NCBI GenBank assembly: GCA_015499995.1
Contig: JADNRV010000022.1
Location: forward strand, 124,001-188,000
Origin: Flammula alnicola
Taxonomy: Eukaryota; Basidiomycota; Agaricomycetes; Agaricales; Strophariaceae
DNA: 64,000 nt
Direction of reading: 5' to 3'
A program made the position numbers and the translations under genes. The notes beneath the pieces are model-generated. The model saw nothing but the letters and a program-made list of their open reading frames with translations, was not told the origin of the DNA and did not search any database. Numbering within the stretch: position 1 is the stretch's first letter; every line of letters begins with the position of its first letter. This document shows, in pieces, positions 37,413 to 48,941 of this stretch.

Positions 37413-39947
37413 TCAACGGAACACGAAGCGGTCTGCAGAAGAAGGGAAAAAATTAAAAAATTCAGAGGCATAATTCAAATACTCGTACGTCACAGTCAAG
37501 CCTGCTCGACAAGCTAAAACCCTAGCCTTGCGTTCTTCGAAACTCTCTCCTGCGAATTGTGGCTCTTCCTTGACTGTGAGTTTGTAATGGGAAACAAGCA
37601 TGGTCAGGATCGCGATTCCTTCGGTCTCAAAGAACCTGACAAAGATATTTGTAAATGTCGATAACCAAATCGAGGGGGTTGAATACTGACTTTCTGCCGA
37701 TACATGCACGGGCTCCTGCGTATCATCAACCATCAGTTCATGTTCATGCAGATTCTCTATAGGCTTGAGACTTGCCTGCGCTGAATGGCACGAATGCATC
37801 GCGCGGCCAGTCCTTAAGGAAACGTTCAGGCTTGAATGTGTGCGGATCTTCCCAATAACGAGCTAAAGCAAGGGAAACAAGATAAGAATAAAATAAATGC
37901 ACGTGGTAAAGGCGGAAACCGACGATTGTAATGGAGTCCGGGAACATTAATAGTTATATCAGTTCCTCTTGGAATTGGCACCGTTGTAGTTTCGCCACGA
38001 ATATTACTGGTTACAAGGCTAGTATCCTCTGCAGCAATTTTGGGAATCCCCGTAACCTGAAAATAGATAAAGAGGTCAGACTGATTTAAACTCCAGAATG
38101 ACATATTGACACTGACGGGAGGGAACATCCGAAGGGTCTCGTAAAAGACACTGTGGAACAATATCAACATCTGCGCGTGTTTGCCAAAAGGCCACATTCC
38201 AGCTTACGCGTTGGAATAAGTCAATAGCGGCATTTGCTCGTAGGTCTGCAAATATATTTAAAAAATATGTGGTTTTCTCCAAATTTGTGCAGGCGAGATG
38301 ATACTTACCGGCTCTTCACCGTTGGGAAGGACAGACTTGATGTGTTCAAAGAGTTTCTCCTGCTCTTCGGGGTACAACGCCAGCATCGCAAACGTAAAGC
38401 AAAGGGTGTGGGCAGTTGTCTGGTGATCACAGCGATCCACATATCAGGTCCTGTTTCTCCCAAACATGAACTGAGGACATACCTCGTGTCCCGCAAGGAG
38501 GAAGATGTATATATTGCCTGTATCGGGACGGAGGGTTGAGAGGAGCGACAAAATGTTTCAGGAAAAGTGAAGCACCTATGAGCTCGCTTTCCGTCAAAGC
38601 CGTTACATCCAGGCTGTCATCATTTGCTTCCAACAGACTACTAAACAAGTCATGGCGTTGAACTTTCTCTGCACGTTGGCGCTCCTGGATCATCTCCGCC
38701 ATGTAACGCTGTTTTTAAGACCGAATAGATCAGGACAGGAAGTTAATAGAGTCTATATTAAAAACATACGTGTAGTTCGTCGAAGGCAGTTCTGGTGGTT
38801 CGTAATCTTTCCGTGAGACCCATAGCCCAGTCAGGGAAAATAAGCTTGATAAAGGTATCAGTGGTCACGACATGAAGAGCATCTTTGAAAGTCATCGTAT
38901 GTCCGGGTGGGATCACGACATCTTCTTTCCAAGAGATACTCCTTCCAAAGCCTTTTCATTCGTCAATATCACATATAAATGCCCGTCCAAGGGGGGAAAA
39001 AAATAACCGTACCAGCAGCACCGATAACAAATAGAGCAATCTAATCAATCCGAATATTCAGAGTCATGAAATAATTTATGAATTGCGACCTTACAGGTAA
39101 GGTTATATCGACGCAATGATCGACAGAAATAACATCACGACCTGCCCAGACGTCCTCGAACATGCCCTTCACTGTCTTGATGCTCTCATTCCAGACCAAC
39201 GTGTTGTTGCGCTGGAAGAAAATCATGAATTACATACAGGTGCACGAAGGCATAAAGGGACATACATCAGAGAAAGCAGGCGCTGCTATTTTCCTGTATT
39301 TCTTCCATTCCTCGCCCTCCGAAGCAACGATATTGCGACCAAAGAAAGTGAGTGACTTGTAATGGTGAACAGGTTTAGGGAATCGCGCGCGCGAAGATGT
39401 AACTTCCTGAGGTGCACATTCGGAAAATGAGCCAGCAAAAGGCAAGAAGGTGATAATTTTCTGACCTTTATGGCAGCAGCATCCGAAAGGACAATTATGG
39501 TTCTGATATCTGGAACCACACTTATCTACGCAAAAGAATAGAAAGCTTCCCATGAGAAATAGTGACATGCTGGATGGAGCTTCGACTCACCGTAGAATGG
39601 ATGTCCCATCCAGCTTCATCGAATGCTACAAATACAGCTCGTTGAGATGACTTCGACATCGCACTTGTTATGCACGCTTACGTTCGTGTTTGTAAACAAA
39701 AAGTTGATTCCTGCCGGTGTTGACATATCTGATTTTGGGAAGAAAGTTGCCCAAAAAACTTGCGGGAGAAAAAAGGATGCGACGGCCTGGAAAATTGCTG
39801 TTGTATCCATTTTATAAGCAAAGAATTTCCGTCTGAGAATAAATCATGCACATACTGGATGGCCCGCACTGCTTTCCAGTATGCCAACGATTTCTGGCAG
39901 ATATAGAGCAGAACTAAGGATCCTACGAGCAACGGGACGCTTTGCAT
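37413..39947 (-). CDS. cytochrome P450 monooxygenase
   Basis: Haem-thiolate oxygenase, ER-anchored, substrate unknown. The ATG at 39945-39947 gives an anchor helix (MQSVPLLVGSLVLLYICQKS) followed by a Pro-rich hinge (HNFPGRRILFSP). Hallmarks in order: W/R region ASEGEEWKKYRKIAAPAFSD, I-helix LLAGHETTAHTL, K-helix YETLRMFPP (ExxR), FKPERF, and the haem loop PFSAGARACIGRK, whose cysteine is encoded by a 25-nt exon at 37691-37715. The intron before that exon (37716-37775) begins with GC. The C-terminal exon 37413 onward encodes FFETEGIAILTMLVSHYKL to a TGA at 37413-37415. Many short introns interrupt the gene. No disabling change was seen in the parts I followed, so it is probably functional. 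Fungal P450s of this sort usually serve xenobiotic or secondary metabolism. Confidence 0.88.
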
Positions 39948-40464
39948 GGAATCAAGTGGGTGGATGCTGCGTGGAAGTATTGAAGCCAGGAGGTGTCGTC
40001 AAGAAATATACATTTTGACTGTCAGACATGGGAAACGGCTCGCCCGAGTCCCCCTTGCTCAAGATCGCCGTTGGTTCCAAAAATAGAATTTCATCCGCCT
40101 CGTGGATCCCGTAAAAAGCCAAAAGTCTAACTAACCTCATCGGAGCCAAAGCCTAATATGCAATGCGAGATGCAGTCCAAGGAAGTCCCATCACTGACCA
40201 TGAACATGGAACGTCCGTCGTCAACACCGCAAACCAACATGGTACTTGAGCCAAGGGGTAATAAGATTTAGTCATCGGCCCCTTCTATCTTTCCAGTTCA
40301 CCACGAGTCCATGTGAACATGATGGAAGGGATGCAGTATATAAAAAGATAACAATCGTGAGCGTGAGATCGTGGAACTAGATATGCTTGTACAGGTGGTA
40401 TGCAAGGGTACTTTTGTGAAGAGGCTCCAAAACAATCCAGGAGAACAGTCGAAGAGTCAAATAT
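39948..40464. other. intergenic, no gene seen
   Basis: Promoter side of the P450 gene and 3' flank of the FKBP gene. A short frame at 39952-40149 has no support. Confidence 0.55.
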
Positions 40465-41969
40465 TTATTTGATTTCCAAAAGCTTGACCTCTGTGGAATA
40501 TAAAGATAAGACACAGTAACCCCAAGACAAAAAGGGGAACAAACCGAAGATCAGTGTGGAGTTCGCGGGGATGGGACCTGATTTACTCTTTCCGTAACCC
40601 ATATTGGGAGGAACAGTCAGGATACGTTCTCCTCCAACCTGCATGCCGACGATACCCTCATCCCAACCTATCAGATGTTAGCAAAGAGGCAGACTACGGG
40701 GCAACGTTTAACTGACCCTTGATGACCTCTCCTTTGCCAAGATGGAAGGTGAACTGAAAAGACTGTAAGGTCGATTCTGACACCCAAAGGACTGAGTACA
40801 TACCGGCTTTCCGCTGACATTCTTATCAAACTCCTTTCCATTGGTCAACTTTCCAACATATCTCATACGGACGGTGTTGCCTTTCTTCGCCATAGGACCA
40901 GTTCCGACTTTAGCATCCTGGATAACAACACCTCCAGCGAGGGTTTTCTTGGTCGACTTCTCCTTGGTCTCTTTCTTCTCCTTCTCCTCAGCAGCAGGCT
41001 TCTTGGTCTCTTCAGCCTTTTTGTCCTTCTTCTTTTTATCCTTTTTATCCTCCTTGGGGGCAGCTTCGTCGGTGGCGGAAACAGGTTGTCCTCCCTCAGC
41101 CTTCAGCTTTTTGTTCTTCTTCTTCTCAGACTGGGTAGCCCCCTCAGCAGCGTCGGAATCGCGTGCACGCTTCTGACCTTTAGTGGGCTCTTCCTCGTCT
41201 ATGACTACTTCAAAGCGACTAGGCAGATATATTAGTAATAATCGACGGTTAGTCCCGTAAAAGCTTACCTGTGATTACTTTCCAGATCCTCGAGCTCATC
41301 TGCGTGCATCTCAACATCAGAGCTGACGTCACGCAGGTCGTACGCGTCCTCGGAGTCGTAGCCATCTTCCGAGCCGCTGGGCTCGTCATCGTCATCCTGC
41401 TCTAAAGGCAAATGTCAAGAATTGATGTGGAGGAACAGGAGGTTTAAACGTACTGATGTAGTTTCCAGTCAGGTAAACGGTGCTAGAAAAAAAGGTTAGA
41501 TACAGTGATTGATGGTGTAAAGTGTGTAAACATACTTTTTTCCAGTGGCTTCGAACTTGAACATAGCATCACTGTCGAGGACTAGATTGACAGTCGCCTG
41601 TTCAATCTAATAGGAGAAGCTGAGAATAAAGAGAGACTTTAATGCAAAGGAAGAGCATACCTTTCCAGGAGTCAAGGCACACAGGACAGTGGTGTCAACA
41701 GTCAGTCCCTCCTCCTCGTCATCCTTCTCCTCCTCTTCGTCTGACTCCTCGCTTGGGGGAGTGAGAGACTCAAAGCTGAGCTTCACAACGCTCCTGCTGT
41801 TCGCATCAGCGATTTCCTCGCCATATGATACATTTGTGATTTGGACCGAGGCGGGTGTGTTGACGATTTTTTCCTGACCACCTTCGACGACTAAGTGCCT
41901 GCATGAAAAGTGAGCAACAAGCAGAGAGTTACGCGTAAATACTCACCAAATGCCTAAAACGAGCGACAT
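40465..41969 (-). CDS. nucleolar-type FKBP peptidyl-prolyl isomerase (Fpr3/Fpr4-like)
   Basis: Prolyl isomerase with histone-chaperone features. The N-terminus (MSLVLGIW, then [15 protein letters not shown] and a Glu/Asp block [15 protein letters not shown]) resembles the nucleoplasmin-like domain of fungal nucleolar FKBPs. A second acidic stretch follows ([20 protein letters not shown]), then a Lys-rich linker with several nuclear signals ([18 protein letters not shown]). The C-terminal FKBP domain shows [47 protein letters not shown] and the ending [12 protein letters not shown]. Several introns interrupt the gene; stop TAA 40465-40467, start ATG 41967-41969. In yeast such proteins act in rDNA silencing and H3 proline isomerisation. 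Confidence 0.9.
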
Positions 41970-42143
41970 TTTGAAGCGAAGTAATTTTAGGGTTGAGTGA
42001 AAGGCGTAGAAAAACTTTTCTTCAAGTTCAACCCTGCACAAAAATGGACGCGACTGTCATTCGGAAAATGCCGAAACTCCGCTATTACCGATTGATTCGT
42101 CCATGATTCAATCCCGCCTCAACCCCCAAGTCGAACACTTACA
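41970..42143. promoter_or_regulatory. bidirectional promoter, FKBP and ARPC4
   Basis: Only 174 bp separate the two divergent start codons, so the promoters must overlap. No named element was recognised. Confidence 0.5.
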
Positions 42144-42974
42144 ATGGTGAGTCGAAGCCCTTGGAACATCGACGCATTGAACTGACAATGATTCCAGTCT
42201 AACGTTCTACGACCGTACCTAGCGGCCGTTAGATCGACTCTGACAGCCGCACTCACACTGGAGAACTTCGCGTCCCAGGTAACCAATTATCGTGAATTTC
42301 GATATGGACAGCGATGATCAACAGCATATTGTCAGGTTGTAGAGCGGCACAATAAACCAGAGGTTGAGTCGGCGTATGTTGCTATTCTTTTATAAACGTC
42401 GCATCGGCTTAATCACTCGCAAATTCCAGGACATCGAAGGAGGTCCTGCTGAATCCCCTAACTATTTCGCGAAATGAAAACGAACGTGTTTTAATTGAGC
42501 CTTCCATCAACTCTATTCGACTTAGCATCAGGATCAAACAAGCAGATGAGATTGAGCGAATTCTGTGCAACAAGTTTACCAGGTTCATGATGCAGAGAGC
42601 GGAGAGCTTTATTGTGCTGCGGCGGAAGCCAGTACCGGTATGTCGTTCCATCTTTGTTTGCAATTCGCACTAACTTCAGTCTAGGGATATGATATATCAT
42701 TCCTGATAACCAACACCCATACTGAGACGATGCTCAAACATAAGATTGTCGATTTCATTATTCAGTGCGTTTCTTGGTATACTAGAAATCACACAAACTG
42801 ACCTATATGTATCGTGTCAGGTTTATGGAAGAGGTAGATAAAGAAATCAGCGAGATGAAGCTTAGTCTAAACGCAAGAGCCCGTATTGTCGCGGAGTCAT
42901 ATCTTACCGCAGTAAGCCGTCCTTGATCTTCACGACATTTCTTTTCTTAATAACGGACTTCAGTTGCATGCTTA
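42144..42974 (+). CDS. ARPC4: Arp2/3 complex subunit 4 (p20)
   Basis: Core subunit of the Arp2/3 complex that nucleates branched actin in cortical patches. Seven exons: 42144-42146, 42198-42278, 42336-42373, 42430-42637, 42685-42764, 42821-42911 and 42963-42974, 170 residues, close to the usual 168. The sequence is highly conserved: [89 protein letters not shown] and [19 protein letters not shown]. The first coding exon is the ATG alone, and the last supplies only LHA and the stop. Only with that ATG does the conserved SNVLRPYL start fit. Confidence 0.95.
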
Positions 42975-43404
42975 ACTTGATACCACGTCCTTTCTTGTAA
43001 GGTTTTTCAGTGCGGACGTTATTCGACGAGAGCGACCGTCTCGCCCACCGTGTATCAAATACTGTACTAAACCTCGTCAAAACGCGGACATCGATACTTA
43101 GTATCATCAAATGCAACACCCGTCGTACACCAGCACACGTAGTCCAACTTTATTCTCTACGACCTAATCACTTCCCATGTCTTCCCAAGGTATTCCATCT
43201 CGCCGCTTGGGGGCTTGAAGCTTGGACGATAATAAATGCTGGTGCGTTGACATCTAAAATTAGCAAGCTTGGCAGCAATTTCCTGTGTCTGCAATATTTT
43301 GAAAATGCTGGTCGAATATACGAGTACCATGAGGAGAGATATCGCTGACTAGGCATTGCAATTGATCGCAGGGAAGAGTGCTCGAAAATCAGTATCTAAT
43401 TTGT

Positions 43405-44031
43405 TCAGGCGATTCCTCCCAAACGTCTTTCAAGCCTTGGTTTGACATGATCCCTCCATTCCCAATCTAAGATCGCATATCCTTTCACATCCGCGAAGGT
43501 TCCATCAACCTGCTTCCAAGCCTCCTTTCTTTCCGCCTCCAATCTCGCTCCTGCAACCTGTTCCAACCATCGCTGCATGGGCACATTATCAGCTCCAGTT
43601 TCGAACGTCGTCCTATGCATTTTTTGTTCCTCGAAGATGTATCGCAATAGCACATAGAACACTTCCGTCGCGATGTGCTTTCCATGAAAATCCGGGGCAA
43701 CAATGATACCTGTCTCGCAGGATGCATGGTGCTCATCGATGTTGAAATACCCGCTGAACCCTGCAAATTTCTCACTTCCGTCATCTTGCAAGAAGTGAAC
43801 AATGAAGTCGAGTATTCGTTTGTCTTCAGCTCGCGTCTCTCGTCGAATACGCGCATCCTCCTCTGACATGTGTTCCGGGAGTATGCGCAGAAATCGGCGC
43901 GTAGTGGGGTGTGTCCGGCATAGAGCGGATTCCTTGTCTTCACTCGAAGATGGAGGAACAAGCCTTATCCTCTTCCAGGGCGATTCCAGCGTTAGAGAAT
44001 GTTGAGGCATTTCGGCTGAAGGATGGATCAA
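43405..44031 (-). CDS. GNAT-family N-acetyltransferase
   Basis: Probable acyl-CoA-dependent acetyltransferase of the RimJ/RimL-like GNAT type, cytosolic, substrate unknown. Intronless, 208 codons. The N-terminal half has a loop of basic and acidic residues. The GNAT core shows GFSGYFNIDEHHASCETGII, then VAPDFHGKHIATEVFYVLLR (the CoA-binding stretch, with HGKHIATE in place of the usual Q/RxxGxG/A) and the C-terminal DNVPMQRWLEQVAGARLEAE, which matches the family pattern N.RSxRVxEKxGF loosely. A second ATG at codon 8 (MPQHSLTLESP) is an alternative start. The gene lies convergent to ARPC4 and 238 bp downstream of the SNF2-family gene. Confidence 0.82.
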   Translation of the reverse strand: MIHPSAEMPQHSLTLESPWKRIRLVPPSSSEDKESALCRTHPTTRRFLRILPEHMSEEDARIRRETRAEDKRILDFIVHFLQDDGSEKFAGFSGYFNIDEHHASCETGIIVAPDFHGKHIATEVFYVLLRYIFEEQKMHRTTFETGADNVPMQRWLEQVAGARLEAERKEAWKQVDGTFADVKGYAILDWEWRDHVKPRLERRLGGIA

Positions 44032-44269
44032 GCCTGGTGCTCTACACTCGGACTTTATAGGGGATGGACATTATGACTCGACCAGGGGACCGCGCATGTG
44101 CAACCGATTGATAACATCTTCGGAACAAGTAAGTATGTCGTATTACAAGCCGTAATAGAGTACCAAAATAAATGTTGGTGGTGATAATTAATAAGCGAGT
44201 GATAAGGCATCCAAATCTTAGCTGGGATTGACTAGTAACAAACTTGCTGTTGGGACTGAAACTGTATTT

Positions 44270-47200
44270 TCAACAGGGTATTTGCCGTTTGACGTTGGAA
44301 TGAAGAAAAGACCTTAGCCAAAAAGGCTTATGATGCTTGGCTATTTTGCTTCGAATGCCGAATAATTCGACCAAATCTAGTACGGCTGAAGGTAAGGCGC
44401 AGTCTCAGCGTGAACGCGGAACTTTTGCAATCACCTTGTAGACGCGCTTCACGTTGCTGTCGCTGTGTTTCCGTACGCTTTATGCCAGAGAAGGCCTGCA
44501 AAACCAAAGGTCCACAACTGCACAGACGAAAAAGAAATAAGGGGCAAACCGACCTGTTGAATGAGCTGTTTCTTTTTCTCCTGGATCTCGAGAACTTTTG
44601 ACTCTACAGTGTTTTCCGCAATGAGCTGATAAACATGGACGGGCTTCTTCTGGCCGATACGATTCACCCTGTCAACTGCTTGACTCTCGATACCTTCCTG
44701 CGCGATCGTCAGAAATGCGTCGGCGTTGAGAGCGAGAGGATTACTGACCTGCCACCACCTAGATGCAACCCGGTATTGGTCAATATTTCAGCCAAGCTTG
44801 AGAAATAAACTCACGGATCCATCCTGGACGAATAAAGTGGGGTTACTAAATAATCGCCGACAAAAAGAGGCAATAAATGACTTACAGATAAACATTGTTT
44901 GCAACTAAGAAAGCGTAAGGATTGAATTTTCGAAACCATGTTGAAGTTGCTTACCAGTCAAGTTCAGACCGAGAGCACCCTAACAAAACAATTAAAATGC
45001 GTTGGTTTGAACATTGTTGTTTAACGTACCGCTTTCAAGGATAGAAGCATCACTCGAGGGTTCTCATCAGATCCACAGAATTCTGAGGACTTTCTTGAAG
45101 AGCGACATCCTTTGCCTTGCCCTTTCCTTTGACTTGGATTTCTTCCAGCAAACGGTCCGTCGTCATCATCATCGTCAATGAAATCGTCACTATCATCATC
45201 GTGCATGACAAAATCACTGTCGGATCGTCTTCGTCTTGCAGAACAGTAGCTCCAGTATTCCTGGCTTTCCGTGTACTCCTTGGCAGAACAGGAGCTTCCT
45301 CTTCGAGTGGCACAGAGAAGCGGGCGATTGCCTCCTGTCTCCTCTTGGCAGACATTTGACCATCGAACCGAACATATGGAATGCTGTCAAAATTTCAGAT
45401 TTCTTCGTACATGTTACTTGAACATGACATACCCTTCCTCTTCAAAGCTTCGGTGATCTAGAAAGAATGAGCCTAGGTTGCGTATGGCGAAAGAATCGTT
45501 ATACCTTGTCCAGGAAGGAGGTGAACTGGGAAAAGACCAAGGATTTTTCCGTTCCAGGTGTAAGTTTGAGGAGATGAACCAACTGATCTATTTTAGCAGA
45601 AGACCCGGCACGAATGCCCTCCGGTTCGTCTTCGTCGATGCTTCTGGAGGGTTTTTGTGTCAAATCAGTGGGCGGAGGGGGCTCATGCAAGTCGCCCGGT
45701 GTTAAAACGCGTCGATCCTACGCCAATAAAAGTTAGCTAGAAATAGACAAGGTAACATGAAAATTCTCGAACTATAGGACACGTCGAACTACGAGACAAA
45801 ATCTCGGTTATACTGAGGACAAAGTTTAGAAGCCCATCGACAAATTGAATAATGATGATCATACCAAGCAAGACAGAATATATGAGCACAGGTTGTGATT
45901 CGAGCATCGTTGGGAAGAACGCTGAAGCAAATTGGACACTCCTCGCAGTCTTCAATTGCTTGTGCGAGCAAATCCTGTAACCTTGACTTCTCAGCAGGAG
46001 TAATTGCCATCGGTTCGATGCAGGCGCATCATTGACTTCGACAGAGCGAAGTTCTTCTAAATACTTTGCTGGAACAAGACCAGGATGAAGAGCGATCTGT
46101 CTCATGCGTGTGAGCATGCTGAGGGCATTGGATTGTACCTAAAGAAATCGTTGTGAGGAGTAACACAGAATTTGTGATTCGATTACTCTCACCATGTTGA
46201 TTGCTCCTGCATTCATGAAGTTCTCCAATCGTTGTTTGGATGCTTGCTCAACTTCATCGTATAAATGCTGTATTCCGGTCTTTAGGGAAAGTGCTGCACG
46301 GTGGTTGTTGTACTCACCCTTGCTTCTTCACTCAGCGCCACAGGAACCTTAATCATATCCACCTGCAGGGAGTATTAATTGCACACCGTCCATCTTTGAG
46401 TGGGATATACTGACAGGTGGCAGTTCAATAATAGATTTTCCATCGCTATCTTGCATCTGCGACGAAAAAGAGAATAAGGCTCTAAGTCTTTGGCTAGAGA
46501 GAACACCTACCTCTTTAGTACGACGAATACAGATATGACTCATGAGAGCCTAGCGGTACGTTGGGTTATGGATTATTAGAATATCATCTGAAATTAGACG
46601 CACTCTTAGGAGTTCTACTCCAGAAGTTTCTCCGTTCTTCAAGGGCCGAAGGAGCAGGCGCTTGTAAAAGTCTTCGTTGTCAAGCGGGCGACAGATTTGA
46701 AGGAAAGTAAGGAGAGAACCAAGATCCTGGAATGAAATTCCGTTAATCAAGAACTGCCATTTGGATATGGAGAAGACGCATACTCTCGGGGAATTGATCT
46801 TATGAAGGTTAATTTTTACCGAAGGTGAGACAAGAGACAGAAGAATTCTGGATGAAGACGCACGATCGGAGTACCTGTCAGAACCCAGCGTCTGGAAGCA
46901 TCCAACGCAACTACAGCTTTAGCCATCTTAGTCTTCGGGTTGCGGATATTATGGCCTTCGTCTAAAATGACTCTCTACGTTCTGCCTTAGCTAGGAACAC
47001 TGCGAGGAAATTATCGACTAACCTTCCATCGTGCTTCAAAAAGGTTCTTCGCCTGTCTCTTCTTCTTTTTGCTAGGCGCTCCTGCACCATTAGGGCCGTC
47101 ATCGTGCTCTCCAGCAACAATCTGGTAAGTAGTAATCACTACATCATATTTCTGGAGGTCCGCGGCGCTTAATCCTCGGTTAGGTCCATAATACACGCAA

Positions 47201-48941
47201 GTCGAAAGCATTCCAGGAGTGCAATGATCTAAAAGTTGTTTCTCCCAATTAGACAACACGGAGAGGGGAGCCACTATGGCCAATATCAGCAAGATGACCT
47301 TTTTCTGGATAGAAACCACGCACCAATCAAAGTGGCATTAGAAAAACCCGGATCAATTTCTTTTTTAGTTGCAAGGATTAAGGCAATCATAGTGAGCGTT
47401 TTTCCCTGATGTCGCTCGTTAGGGATATTCGTAGACATGTCGTTGCACTTACCAAACCCTAGATAAACTTAAATTGAGAAACAGAAACCGACGATGACAC
47501 GAAAACCATACCATTGCATCTGCACACAGTGCACCCCTGCCCAACAGCGGAGGCGTCTCTTGAGGTGTTTTTGTTGCAACTGTCGACAAGATATTATAGA
47601 TTTAGTTTCATTGTAAGGATATAAGAACTCACTGTTAAAATAATACGGCTATGTGATCTTGCGTTAGGACAAAGTCTTCGTGCACAAAAAGGCGAAAGAA
47701 AAATGACCTTATTTCCTTGCTTTCTTAGCTGCCAGAATTGGACAGGTTTATCCATCTCTTTCTTAGGCAAGGTCGGGTTCTCGCGTTCGATGCACCATTT
47801 AGGGCTTGAAGCTAGAAAAGAATCGACTCTGGGCCTTCCTTCTATGAAATTATATGCGCGCTCACCTGATGTTTGAGGAGATCAACGCTCAATTCACCGC
47901 TCGCTATACCGGGAGGATTCGCTTGAAGAGGCATATTTAAGACATCCTCTGTTGAGCATAGCGTGTCAAGCAGAGAACCCCGTCGGCTCTCGTCGTCGAC
48001 TTTTTCAAGGTTGTTCAACATTTGCCTCAACTCGGCTGCTTTTTGCAAAGCTTCTTGTTGTTTGTGAATGGCCTCTCGCTGGGCAGCCGTCTGTGCAGCA
48101 TTTGCCGGCCGTTGCGAAGATGACGAAGGTGTAGGCATAGGTATAGGAGCCATACTGCCTGTGCGGCCACTGGCAAGGGCGGACGAAGAGCCGCGCGAAG
48201 AAGCATTGGTAGTCGTAAATCCACGCTGACCAGGAGTCGCCCATATCAACGAAGGCTCCAGTTCACTTCTCTTATCAGAAGGACCATAAAATTTGAGAGT
48301 ACTATGACCAGGATCAGTTCCGCGGAAAGAAGACATTGTAAGGACGTACATTGAAAGAGTATAGCCTCTCGACCCAACTGTATGCCAAGAAATGAAATTG
48401 CATGTTTTGGTAAAAAGTGGAAATAACTTCTTACTATTTCCGTCATTGATAACCCCTTCGACTGTGACTACACGTCTGTCAAGCAGTGGGGCCAACTTTG
48501 AAGCAACATTGCGGGGTAGATGTCCAACTTGTACACGAGAGATATTCTTAACTTGGATGGCATTTCTAAGAGCTCAGGGTTAAAGTCATCACTACCGTGA
48601 TAATGGGTTGCTCTTACCTGTCATATGGATTTTGAGGCTCTCTAACCAAAGGACTTCTTCTCCCGGTCCAACCATGCCTATAAACTTATCAATGTCTGAA
48701 TTGAGCATAGGGGACAGTTTGAACCTTTGTAATATTGGATACCGACAACGCTGGTTGTCATGTTGCAATACAATTCGTCCCTGACTTCTTCAATCCTTCT
48801 TCAGCATCTTCCTGTGTAGGGGCGGGAAGGACGATGAGCGAGTATAGCGGATGTGGCCATTTGAGATGGTTGGCTCAACCCGGCCTGAGCTGCTTTTCTT
48901 TTCTTCAGGGCTGGAGAGCCATTGACTGTAGGCGCGGCCAT
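44270..48941 (-). CDS. Rad5/HLTF-like SNF2 ATPase with HIRAN and RING domains
   Basis: Family members remodel stalled replication forks and poly-ubiquitinate PCNA. Domains in order on the minus strand: HIRAN near 48200-48660 (VQVGHLPRNVASKLAPLLD, WATPGQRGFTT), split SNF2 ATPase with Walker A DAMGLGKTLTMIALILATKK, DEGH box in ILDEGHNIRNPKTK, RRWVLTGTP, then a RING finger CEECPICFSVLPNDARITTC with CAHIFCLAC, and the helicase C domain (SLVFSQFTSFLDK, GALGLNL-type, VNRIGQKKPVHVYQLIAENT). The C-terminus reads through LQDLVELFGIRSK to a TGA at 44270-44272. The start is uncertain: the ATG at 48939-48941 (MAAPTVNGSPALKKRK) is in frame with LYCNMTTSVVGIQYYKG only if an intron removes a TGA. The exon near 48610-48675 reads EEVLW where EEVLLVREPQNPYD is expected, a one-base frame break. 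The rest looks intact. Confidence 0.85.
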
